Origin: Pseudomonas fluorescens
GTDB lineage: Bacteria > Pseudomonadota > Gammaproteobacteria > Pseudomonadales > Pseudomonadaceae
Reading direction: 5' to 3'
Assembly (NCBI RefSeq): GCF_902497895.1
Contig: NZ_CABVHQ010000022.1
Coordinates: forward strand, 1 to 64,000
Length of the DNA: 64,000 nt
Of this stretch, positions 57,273-64,000 are shown one piece after another (position 1 is the first letter of the stretch; every line of letters starts with the position of its first letter). The notes below the pieces were generated by a model, which saw only the letters and a program-made list of their open reading frames with translations, made no database searches and was not told the DNA's origin. Made by a program: the position numbers and the translations under genes.

Positions 57273-57836
57273 ATGAACGATATCAACAGCAACGAAACCC
57301 GCGACATCATCCTGGATGTCACCGAAAAGCTGATCTATAAAAGTGGCATCGCGGCCACCGGCATGGATCTGCTGGTGAAAACCGCCGGCGTCTCCAGAAA
57401 GAGCATCTACCGCTACTTTGCCAACAAGGACGAGCTGACCGTGGCCGCCTTGCAGCGCCGTGATGAACGCTGGATGCACTGGTTGCGCGGCGAAGTCGGC
57501 AAGGCCCCCACTCCAGAGGCGCGCCTGCTGAACCTGTTCAGCGTGCTCAAGGACTGGTTCGCCAGTGAAGGCTTTCGCGGCTGCGCCTTTATCAACACCA
57601 GCGGCGAAACCGGCGACCCGCAACACCCGGTACGACGGGTGGCCAGGGAACATAAACAGAAACTGCTCGACTACCTCGCCGAGCTCTGCAAAGAACATGG
57701 CGCGCAGGATCCGCAGGCGCAGGCTTTACAGCTGCTGATCCTGATCGACGGCGCCATTACCGTTGCTCTTGTCATGGGCGATCAGAGTGCCGCCGATAAT
57801 GCGCAATGCATGGCGCGAAAGTTATTGGACCTTTGA
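57273..57836 (+). CDS. TetR-family transcriptional regulator
   Basis: A 187 aa TetR regulator. The DNA-binding helices are ILDVTEKLIYKSGIAATGMD and VKTAGVSRKSIYRYFANKDE at residues about 9-50; the C-terminal ligand domain includes LKDWFASEGFRGCAFINTSGE, found in regulators of the YxaF/AcuR type. I use ATG 57273 (MNDINSNETRDI). The promoter found upstream would start transcription almost at this ATG, giving a leaderless message; a TTG at 57237 would lie inside the promoter. It precedes a DUF1348 gene by 55 nt, which is its likely target. Confidence 0.9.
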   Translation: MNDINSNETRDIILDVTEKLIYKSGIAATGMDLLVKTAGVSRKSIYRYFANKDELTVAALQRRDERWMHWLRGEVGKAPTPEARLLNLFSVLKDWFASEGFRGCAFINTSGETGDPQHPVRRVAREHKQKLLDYLAELCKEHGAQDPQAQALQLLILIDGAITVALVMGDQSAADNAQCMARKLLDL

Positions 57837-57891
57837 TTGATTTAAACAAGACAACAACTGTTTGAACGTTAACTTTCTGTGGAGACTTGAA

Positions 57892-58371
57892 ATGTCATCT
57901 AACGCCGAAGTTCGTCCGCCACTTCCGCCCTTCACCCGCGAGTCGGCCATCGAGAAAATTCGCCTGGCCGAAGACGGCTGGAACTCCCGCGACCCGCAAC
58001 GGGTGTCCCTGGCCTACACCCTGGACACTCAATGGCGTAACCGCGCCGAGTTTGCCAGCAACCGCGAAGAAGCCAAGGGCTTCCTGACCCGCAAGTGGGC
58101 CAAGGAGCTCGACTACCGGCTGATCAAGGAACTCTGGGCCTTTACCGATAACCGCATCGCTGTGCGTTACGCCTACGAATGGCACGACGATTCCGGCAAC
58201 TGGTACCGCTCCTACGGCAATGAAAACTGGGAATTCGACGAACAGGGGCTGATGTCCAACCGTTACGCCTGCATCAACGACATGCCGATCAAGGAAAGCG
58301 AGCGCAAGTTCCACTGGCCCCTGGGCCGGCGCCCGGATGAGCATCCGGGACTGTCTGATCTGGGAATGTAA
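57892..58371 (+). CDS. DUF1348 (NTF2-like fold) protein
   Basis: The 159 aa protein is a member of the DUF1348 family, with [35 protein letters not shown], and [21 protein letters not shown]. The fold is NTF2-like, a small cone shape often used for binding or for isomerase-type chemistry; the substrate is not known. ATG 57892 has GGAG 7 nt upstream and is preferred to 57865. It follows a TetR gene, a pairing commonly seen for this family, and may respond to a small toxic or electrophilic compound, which is inference. Confidence 0.88.
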   Translation: MSSNAEVRPPLPPFTRESAIEKIRLAEDGWNSRDPQRVSLAYTLDTQWRNRAEFASNREEAKGFLTRKWAKELDYRLIKELWAFTDNRIAVRYAYEWHDDSGNWYRSYGNENWEFDEQGLMSNRYACINDMPIKESERKFHWPLGRRPDEHPGLSDLGM

Positions 58372-58383
58372 CAGCTGGTATCA

Positions 58384-58550
58384 GTAGGAGCTGCCGCAGG
58401 CTGCGATCTTTTCCGGCTCACCGCCGATCTCAGGAAAGATCAAAAGATCGCAGGCTGCGCCAGCTCCTACGCCGACCGCATGCACCTGCACTATCGTGGG
58501 TGACCGCCATTCCCCGTGTAGGAGCTGCCGCAGGCTGCGATCTTTTGATC
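58384..58550. repeat. REP triplet, GTAGGAGCTGCCGCAGGCTG class
   Basis: Three copies in alternating direction: GTAGGAGCTGCCGCAGGCTG (58384), its complement with TGCGCCAGCTCCTAC (to 58470) and a further forward copy (58518-58550). They follow the DUF1348 gene. Confidence 0.85.
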
Positions 58551-58683
58551 CTGGCGATGGTGGTGTCCGCCGAAAAGACCGGGGGCACCTGCAACCCCGT
58601 GGCCGTCCTGATGCAATCAAGCCAGCGCTTCCACCCGGCCAACAGTGGGTGCCGGTGTGGCATCCGCCGGTGGGAGCTGACCG

Positions 58684-58913
58684 TCGTAGCAGCTGCCGAG
58701 CCTGCGAGGCTGCGTTCGACTGCGAAGCAGGCGTGAAATCAGGCAATGGGTTCTTTCAAGTAAACCGCGTACGCAGGCATTGCGAGGACTGCGGTCGAGC
58801 GCGAGCCCGGCTCGAAACGCAGCCTCGCAGGCTCTTTCAGGTAAACCGCGAGCACAGGATTTGCGAGGACTGCGTCCTCGAACGCAGCCTCGCAGGCTCG
58901 GCAGCTGCTACGG
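58684..58913. repeat. Long compound inverted repeat, CGTAGCAGCTGCCGAGCCTG class
   Basis: TCGTAGCAGCTGCCGAGCCT at 58684 is matched by AGGCTCGGCAGCTGCTACGG ending at 58913. Inside are nested copies of GCGAGGCTGCGTTCGA and its complement, so it looks like one REPIN inserted into or duplicated within another. The rest of the gap 58372-59117 holds only a CCCCCTGGGGAGAGGGTTGG segment (58956) and the next promoter. Confidence 0.8.
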
Positions 58914-59117
58914 GCGTAGTTCTTCACCGTATTTCAAAGTTGTGTAGATACCTATGCCCCCTGGGGAGAGGGTTGGGTGAGGGATGATTCCTGAGCCTGG
59001 CGAACATTGGGGCTCGCCCCGCAAATGCTCTGCAACAGTCGCCGCAAGTAAAACATAGGGGTAATATACCGGCCTTTCGCGCAGCCTCTTCTGCGCCCCG
59101 CCGAATAAGTCGATCCC

Positions 59118-59897
59118 ATGCCTCTGGAACTCAGCGTAGACCTCGCGACCCTCGCCATTCTTGTCCTTGTTGCCTTTATTGCCGGTTTTATCGATGCCAT
59201 TGCCGGCGGTGGTGGCCTGCTGACCACCCCGGCCCTGCTCACCGCCGGTTTGCCACCGCATCTGGTGCTCGGCACCAACAAACTCAGCGCCAGCTTCGGC
59301 TCGGCCATCGCCAGTTTCACCTTCTACCGGCGCAAGCTGTTTCACCCGCGCCAGTGGCTGCACGCGATAGTCGGGACCCTGGTGGGCGCATTGACCGGCG
59401 CGGTGGTGGCGCATTACCTGCCGGCCGACTGGCTGAACAAGATGCTGCCGGTGATCGTCTTCGCCTGTGGGGTCTACCTGTTGTTTGGCGGCACGCCAAA
59501 AGCGCCGCTGGACAGCGACGCGCCAATCAAGAAGAAGTGGCAGTCGAGCCAGGGCTTCACCCTGGGTTTCTATGACGGAGTGGCCGGCCCCGGCACCGGT
59601 GCGTTCTGGACCGTAAGCAGCCTGCTGATGTACCCCATCGATCTGGTCAAGGCCAGCGGCGTGGCCCGCAGCATGAACTTCGTCAGCAACATCGCGGCGC
59701 TGTCGGTGTTCATTTTTTCCGGTCAGGTGGACTGGATCATCGGCCTGAGCATGGGCCTGTCGGTGATGGTCGGCGCATTCTTCGGCGCGCGCACCGCCAT
59801 CAGCGGTGGCGCGAAGTTCATTCGCCCGGTGTTCATCACCGTAGTCCTGGGCTTGACCGTGCGCCTAGCCTGGCAACACTGGTTCAGCCTGGCCTAG
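59118..59897 (+). CDS. TauE/SafE-family (YfcA-like) sulfite/anion permease
   Basis: An integral membrane protein of 259 aa with eight predicted helices. It has the family's [20 protein letters not shown] in helix 1 and its second-half counterpart [16 protein letters not shown]. Related proteins export sulfite, organosulfonates or similar anions. The start at 59118 has a poor ribosome site but no better start exists. The 3' end overlaps the convergent nudC gene by 33 bp. Confidence 0.9.
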   Translation: MPLELSVDLATLAILVLVAFIAGFIDAIAGGGGLLTTPALLTAGLPPHLVLGTNKLSASFGSAIASFTFYRRKLFHPRQWLHAIVGTLVGALTGAVVAHYLPADWLNKMLPVIVFACGVYLLFGGTPKAPLDSDAPIKKKWQSSQGFTLGFYDGVAGPGTGAFWTVSSLLMYPIDLVKASGVARSMNFVSNIAALSVFIFSGQVDWIIGLSMGLSVMVGAFFGARTAISGGAKFIRPVFITVVLGLTVRLAWQHWFSLA

Positions 59898-60695
59898 GCG
59901 CCGCGCCACATAGATGTCGATCAGGTAGCGGGCAATCGAGCGCGATGCCGGCAACGGCGGCAGCGCATGGATGTTGAACCACTGCGCATCCTCGATCTCG
60001 TCCTCCTGGGGGACGATCTCGCCGCCGGCGTACTCGGCATGGAACCCGAGCATCATCGAGTGCGGGAACGGCCAGCACTGGCTGCCCAGGTACTGGATGT
60101 TCCTGACCTCGATCTGTACCTCTTCGCGCACCTCTCGAATCAGGCAATCCTCGGCCGACTCGCCAGGCTCGGCGAAGCCGGCCAGAGTGCTGTAGACCCC
60201 GGGGACAAAACGCGGCGAGCGTGCCAGCAACACTTCATCGCCGCGGGTAATCAGCACAATCATGCTCGGCGATATTCGTGGGTAATGCCGCAGATCGCAG
60301 GGTTCGCAGTACATCGCGCGCTCCCGGGGAATCTGCTGCATGGCCTGGCCGCAGTTGCCGCAGAAGCGATGTTCACGGGCCCAGGTGCCGATCTGCGCGG
60401 CGTAACCCAGCACTTTGTAGACCGTATGATCACCCTCGAGCATAAACGCCCGCAGACCTTGCCAGCGACAACCCGACACCTCGGATGAGCTGTTGAGTTC
60501 CAGCAGGTAAACCGGCTCGCCATCCAGATGGCCGATCCCATGCTCAGCCAGGATCGACAGGTCCTGGCGCTTGAGCCATTCCCGCGGGAACAGCGCGCCG
60601 TTGTCATCGAACAGAAAACCGTCGCGGCTGCGCGCCACAGCCCAGCCGCCGGCAATGTCGGTATCCAGTACTGCAGTGGTCCAGCGTGAAGTCAT
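59865..60695 (-). CDS. nudC: NAD+ diphosphatase / NADH pyrophosphatase
   Basis: A Nudix hydrolase that splits NAD(H) and, in NudC enzymes, can remove NAD caps from RNA. The 276 aa protein has an N-terminal domain, a zinc ribbon (FCGNCGQAM and MYCEPCDL), the Nudix box in [20 protein letters not shown] and the NudC signature array. The array reads SQCWPFPHS, where the usual third residue is Pro, a variant. ATG 60695 lies 6 nt after the stop of the crotonase gene, so they are cotranscribed. It overlaps the permease gene at the 3' end. Confidence 0.94.
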   Translation of the reverse strand: MTSRWTTAVLDTDIAGGWAVARSRDGFLFDDNGALFPREWLKRQDLSILAEHGIGHLDGEPVYLLELNSSSEVSGCRWQGLRAFMLEGDHTVYKVLGYAAQIGTWAREHRFCGNCGQAMQQIPRERAMYCEPCDLRHYPRISPSMIVLITRGDEVLLARSPRFVPGVYSTLAGFAEPGESAEDCLIREVREEVQIEVRNIQYLGSQCWPFPHSMMLGFHAEYAGGEIVPQEDEIEDAQWFNIHALPPLPASRSIARYLIDIYVARRLGQAEPVLPG

Positions 60696-60701
60696 TTTTT
60701 A

Positions 60702-61514
60702 TCAATCCAGAAATTCGGGGTTCTGCTTGCTCATCTGCGCGGCCATGGCCACCCGCAAATCGGTGGATTGCAGCATGGCGGCGTTCCAGGTAGCAATGTA
60801 TTCCAGGCCGTCGTTAATGCTGTGATCGCGCATGTAACTGATCATCTCTTTGGTTCCGGCAATCGCAATCGGCGATTTGCCGGCAATTTCCCAGGCGATG
60901 CTCATCACGCCGTCGAGCAGGCTGGCCGCATCCGGGTAGGTGCGGTTGACCAGGCCAATGCTACGCGCTTCTGCGGCTCCCAGGGTACGCCCGGTGTAAG
61001 CCAGTTCACGCAGCATGCCGTCGCCGATAATCCGTGGCAACCGTTGCAGGGTGCCGACGTCGGCAGCCATGCCCATGTCGATTTCCTTGATCGAGAATTG
61101 CGCATCTTCGCTGGCATAACGCATGTCACAGGCGGCAATCAGATCGATAGCCCCGCCCAGACAGTAGCCCTGGATCGCGGCAAGCACCGGTTTGCGGCAG
61201 TTGTCGACAGCATTGAAGGACGCTTGCAGTTGCAGGATCTTGCGCCGCAACAGGCGCGCGTTGCGGCCGACGTCCTTACCCAGTTCATTGGCCACCGAGG
61301 CCAGCATCATCAGATCGATACCGGAAGAGAAATGTTTGCCGGCCCCACTGAGCACCACTACCCGGACTTCATCGGTGTCGTCGATCCACTGGAAGATCTC
61401 GATGATTTCGCTCCAGAACACCGCGTTCATCGAATTGATTTTTTCCGGACGGTTGATCTGCACATGGGCGATGTTGTCCGTCAGTTCGACGTGGAAGGCT
61501 TGGTAGTCGGACAT
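60702..61514 (-). CDS. Crotonase-fold enzyme, likely delta3,5-delta2,4-dienoyl-CoA isomerase
   Basis: The 270 aa protein has the oxyanion segments HFSSGIDLMML and AIQGYCLGGAIDLIAACDMR. The acidic residues match the dienoyl-CoA isomerase type: D in GGAIDLIAACD and E/D in KEIDMGMAADVGTLQRLP, with the AADVG(T/V)LQR pattern of ECH1. It would handle double bonds in unsaturated fatty acid breakdown. It lies upstream of nudC on the same transcript. General enoyl-CoA hydratase activity is the alternative, but the hydratase glutamate pair is not present. Confidence 0.87.
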   Translation of the reverse strand: MSDYQAFHVELTDNIAHVQINRPEKINSMNAVFWSEIIEIFQWIDDTDEVRVVVLSGAGKHFSSGIDLMMLASVANELGKDVGRNARLLRRKILQLQASFNAVDNCRKPVLAAIQGYCLGGAIDLIAACDMRYASEDAQFSIKEIDMGMAADVGTLQRLPRIIGDGMLRELAYTGRTLGAAEARSIGLVNRTYPDAASLLDGVMSIAWEIAGKSPIAIAGTKEMISYMRDHSINDGLEYIATWNAAMLQSTDLRVAMAAQMSKQNPEFLD

Positions 61515-61613
61515 GCAGTGATCCTTTACTGATCTTTAATGAAGGCAGAACTATAACAAGGCATTGTGACTGGCCGTAAGCCAGTGCATTGGCCAAAAGC
61601 GGGACTGACTGAT

Positions 61614-61761
61614 CCGTAGCAGCTGCCGAAGGCTGCGTTCGGACCGGGGTCGCGCTCGACCGAAGCGGTCGTAGTTCGGCTATTGCGCTCAGCCTGGAAA
61701 AACGCGGTGTATGATTTTACGACCGCTGCGCGCTCGAACGCAGCCTTCGGCAGCTGCTACG
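61614..61761. repeat. REPIN, CGTAGCAGCTGCCGAAGGCT class
   Basis: CCGTAGCAGCTGCCGAAGGC at 61614 faces GCCTTCGGCAGCTGCTACGG ending at 61761. The inner parts (GACCGGGGTCGCGCTCGACC) differ from other copies. It fills half the gap 61515-61815. Confidence 0.85.
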
Positions 61762-61815
61762 GGGTGATGCGCTGATTCTGCACTCAGTGCCCAGCCCCTC
61801 CACAGGAGAACGGCG

Positions 61816-62598
61816 ATGACCGATCAACCCTCGCGACCCGGGCCCTCGGATGAAGAGTTGGTGGCCTACCTCGATGGCCAATTGAGCAGCGAGGAGCGCC
61901 TGCGGATCGATTCCGCACTGGCCAATGACGAAAGCCTGGAACAGCGGCTTGAGTGGCTGTCCAGCAGCGACATGCCGTACCAGAGCGCCTATGCGGACTC
62001 GCACGATCAGGTGCCCCGGAACCGACTGGCGACGAAGCTCACGGAGCCGGCTCCCGCTGCCAGCGCGCCATGGACCCGCCGCCGTTTCATCGGGACGGCG
62101 GCAGGTTTTCTGCTCGCCGGGATCGCCGCGGATCGGCTATACCTCGGCTGGCAGACCTCATCCCCCAAGGTTGCGACCCACTGGCGTAATCAGGTGGCCG
62201 ACTCCATGGCCCTCTACACCCCGCAAACCCTGGAGCACCTGCCCGCCGACGAAGCCTCGCAGCGGGCGCAGCTGCAGACCATCGGCCAGCGCCTGGGCCT
62301 GACGCTGGAACCGGCGCAGCTGAAGCTCCCGAGGCCGGCACTCAAACGCGCACAACTGCTCGAACACAATGGCGTGCCGATTGCCCAGATAATCTATCTG
62401 GACCCCCTTCATGGGCCGCTGGCGCTGTGCATCACCCGCTCGACCGTAGGCAACCGCGAGCCGGCGCAGGAGCAACGGCGCGCAATGAATATCGTCTACT
62501 GGTCGGACATGGCCTACGCCTACATGCTGATCGGGCGTAACCCGCCGTTGGAGATGGAGGCCATGGCGCAGTTGGTTAGAAGCAGGTTGAGTGTTTGA
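61816..62598 (+). CDS. Anti-sigma-factor-like membrane protein without a cognate sigma gene
   Basis: The 260 aa protein has an N-terminal anti-sigma-like domain (SDEELVAYLDGQLSSEERLR, typical of ZAS/ASD helices although without the HxxxCxxC zinc ligands). A single membrane helix follows at about residues 93-110 (FIGTAAGFLLAGIAADRL), preceded by TRRR, and then a periplasmic domain. Anti-sigma factors of this layout hold an ECF sigma factor at the membrane. The ATG has GGAGAA upstream. No sigma factor gene lies beside it; the upstream 301 bp hold a REPIN, so the partner gene is elsewhere or lost. Confidence 0.75.
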   Translation: MTDQPSRPGPSDEELVAYLDGQLSSEERLRIDSALANDESLEQRLEWLSSSDMPYQSAYADSHDQVPRNRLATKLTEPAPAASAPWTRRRFIGTAAGFLLAGIAADRLYLGWQTSSPKVATHWRNQVADSMALYTPQTLEHLPADEASQRAQLQTIGQRLGLTLEPAQLKLPRPALKRAQLLEHNGVPIAQIIYLDPLHGPLALCITRSTVGNREPAQEQRRAMNIVYWSDMAYAYMLIGRNPPLEMEAMAQLVRSRLSV

Positions 62599-62626
62599 GC
62601 TCAGGCTTGAATCTCCAGGTAACCCG

Positions 62627-62711
62627 AAAAGATCGCAGCCTATCGGCAGCTCCTGCACCGACCGCGGAGTGAACGCAAATCCGTAGGAGCTGCCGCAGGC
62701 TGCGATCTTTT
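62627..62711. repeat. REPIN, GTAGGAGCTGCCGCAGGCTG class
   Basis: GATCGCAGCCTATCGGCAGC at 62630 faces GTAGGAGCTGCCGCAGGCTG ending 62711, between the convergent anti-sigma-like and histidine kinase genes. Confidence 0.85.
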
Positions 62712-62715
62712 GGGT

Positions 62716-64000
62716 TCACCCCGCCATCGGCAACCACAACCTGAACCGCGCCCCACCCAGCGGTGAAGCTTCTACCGTCAACGTTCCGCCTTGGGCTTCC
62801 AGCGCCCGGCGGCTGATCGCCAGGCCGAGGCCGAAACCGCCGGTGGCGCGGTCGCGGCTGCGGTCGAGGCGGTAGAAGGGTTCGAAGATCCGTTCCCGTT
62901 CGTCGTCGGGAATGCCGATGCCGTCGTCCTCGACCCAGATCTCACAGCCTTTCGAGCACACATGGACGCCGACCTGGATGCGCTTTTCGCAGTAGCGCAT
63001 GGCATTGCGCAGCAGGTTCTGGATGGCGCGGGCGGTCAGCCGTGGATCAAGGACAAAGCGCTCGTACAGGCCATGCAGCAAGACATCGATGACGATGTGG
63101 GGGGATTGCAGCTCTTCGTCGACGCTACCCAGAATGCTGTCGATAAACTCATCGAGGGACACCTGCACCTGCTCCGGCACCCGTGCCGGGTTTTGCAGGC
63201 GGCTGTAGGACAGCAGTTCCAGCACCAGCTCATCCAGTTCGCGAATGTGCGCGACCAATCCCTGCAGGCGTTCGCGACTGGCCGTCGGCAAGTCGTCGGA
63301 CAGCGCCAGCGCCAGGCCGAAGTCGAGCCGGGTCAGCGGCGTGCGCAATTCGTGGGACACCGCGTTGAGCAGGTCGCGCTGCTGGTTGAGCAGGTTTTCG
63401 ATGTCGGCAGCCATGGTGTCGAAGACATGGGCCAGGCTGCCGATGTTGGAGCTTGGGGAAATCTGCGTGCGCTCGCTCAACTGGCCCTTGCCGAAGCGCT
63501 CGGCAGTGCCTTTCAAGCGCTCCAGATCGCGCCAGTGCGGGCGCAGCCAAATCAGCAGGCAGGCCAGCAACGCTGCGCCGATCAGCACGTTGATGCTCCA
63601 GTAGAGCAAGCTGACGTCCGCCGGATCCGGCGGAACAATCAGCTTGACCGCCAGCTGTTCATCCAGCGGCGCCACGGCGAGCGTGCGCCAGGCCCAGTCG
63701 CCCATGCGGATGACCTTCTCGCCACGCAGCAGGCGTTCGGTTTCATAGGCGCTGAAGCCTGGGTCGTCATTGCGTACCAGGACCACCTGCAGCGGCCGGA
63801 ACTCCAGATCCAGTTCCGCCGCCAGGGCTGGCCATTGCGCGGCGGGCACCCCGTGAAACTGTTTGACGATCAGGTTCTGCAGGCCGCGGGACTGGTCGAG
63901 GTTGTAGTTCACAAAACGCTCGTGAAAGACCTTGATCACCAGGTCGGGTATCAGATAGATCGCCGCACTGAAGGTGACGATGGTGATCAGGTACAGCCGG
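62716..64000 (-). CDS. RstB-like sensor histidine kinase, N-terminus cut by window edge
   Basis: The frame stays open to the right edge; the first visible residues (RLYLITIVTFSAAIYLIPDL) are the first membrane helix. A periplasmic sensor region follows, then helix 2 (SINVLIGAALLACLLIWL), HAMP, the phospho-His in VSHELRTPLTRLDFG, and the ATPase motifs NLLRNAMRY, EDDGIGIPDDERERIFEPFY and GGFGLGLAISRRALEA. It resembles RstB of the RstAB two-component system. A GTG at 63939 would remove helix 1 and is unlikely. The response regulator should lie just outside the right edge. Confidence 0.92.
   Translation of the reverse strand, partial: RLYLITIVTFSAAIYLIPDLVIKVFHERFVNYNLDQSRGLQNLIVKQFHGVPAAQWPALAAELDLEFRPLQVVLVRNDDPGFSAYETERLLRGEKVIRMGDWAWRTLAVAPLDEQLAVKLIVPPDPADVSLLYWSINVLIGAALLACLLIWLRPHWRDLERLKGTAERFGKGQLSERTQISPSSNIGSLAHVFDTMAADIENLLNQQRDLLNAVSHELRTPLTRLDFGLALALSDDLPTASRERLQGLVAHIRELDELVLELLSYSRLQNPARVPEQVQVSLDEFIDSILGSVDEELQSPHIVIDVLLHGLYERFVLDPRLTARAIQNLLRNAMRYCEKRIQVGVHVCSKGCEIWVEDDGIGIPDDERERIFEPFYRLDRSRDRATGGFGLGLAISRRALEAQGGTLTVEASPLGGARFRLWLPMAG

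Overview
The window is chromosomal DNA of a Pseudomonas, most likely of the P. fluorescens group. The evidence is high-GC coding sequence in tight operons with ATGA/GTGA overlaps, typical Pseudomonas gene types (RstB-like kinase, PssA of the phospholipase D type, branched-chain acyl-CoA clusters), and many intergenic inverted repeats built on GTAGGAGCTGCCGCAGGCTG or GTAGCAGCTGCCGAAGGCTG arms, which are the REP/REPIN families of this group.

Layout. 1-198: 5' part of a secreted glycine-zipper protein. 475-9611 (minus): a complete selenoprotein module, fdoG-fdoH-fdoI-fdhE-selA-selB-selC. It holds the respiratory formate dehydrogenase with an in-frame UGA (Sec197), its assembly factor, and all the dedicated Sec insertion parts. 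10069-11163: an AT-rich orphan secreted protein. 11245-19747 (minus): an extended SUF Fe-S operon, sufBCDSU, a SufT fusion, a DUF255 thioredoxin-fold protein and a CMD protein, with a Rieske ferredoxin upstream. 20672-26366 (plus): glutamine-synthetase-like ligase, aldehyde dehydrogenase, iron alcohol dehydrogenase and APC permease, probably gamma-glutamyl-type catabolism of an amine or amino alcohol. 26578-27048: YbhB-type protein.

27740-33690 (plus): ugd, a UDP-uronate epimerase, a polyprenyl-phosphate glycosyltransferase, a lipid A biosynthesis N-terminal-domain protein, an ArnT-like glycosyltransferase and a YjiK-like propeller. This reads as uronic acid decoration of lipid A or another envelope glycan. 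33953-38671 (minus): the most unusual locus, a two-gene unit coding for a three-enzyme protein (peptidoglycan amidase, serine hydrolase fold, metacaspase) and an HEVTH zinc metalloprotease, with all catalytic motifs intact. 39266-42445: nirBD behind a sigma-54 promoter and a leader with a terminator and ANTAR-type hairpins, then a CBS-domain protein, a lone tyrosine recombinase and an HPP-family membrane protein with its own attenuator-like leader.

46107-55462: valine and isoleucine-type acyl-CoA degradation (HIBYL-CoA hydrolase and acyl-CoA dehydrogenase; then AMP-ligase, SDR dehydrogenase, thiolase, acyl-CoA dehydrogenase and enoyl-CoA hydratase with an AraC regulator). 55634-64000: pssA, a TetR/DUF1348 pair, a TauE/SafE permease, nudC with a dienoyl-CoA isomerase-like gene, an anti-sigma-like membrane protein without a sigma gene, and an RstB-like histidine kinase cut by the right edge. 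REP elements, some with short tandem expansions at their edges, fill most intergenic gaps from 19.8 kb onward.
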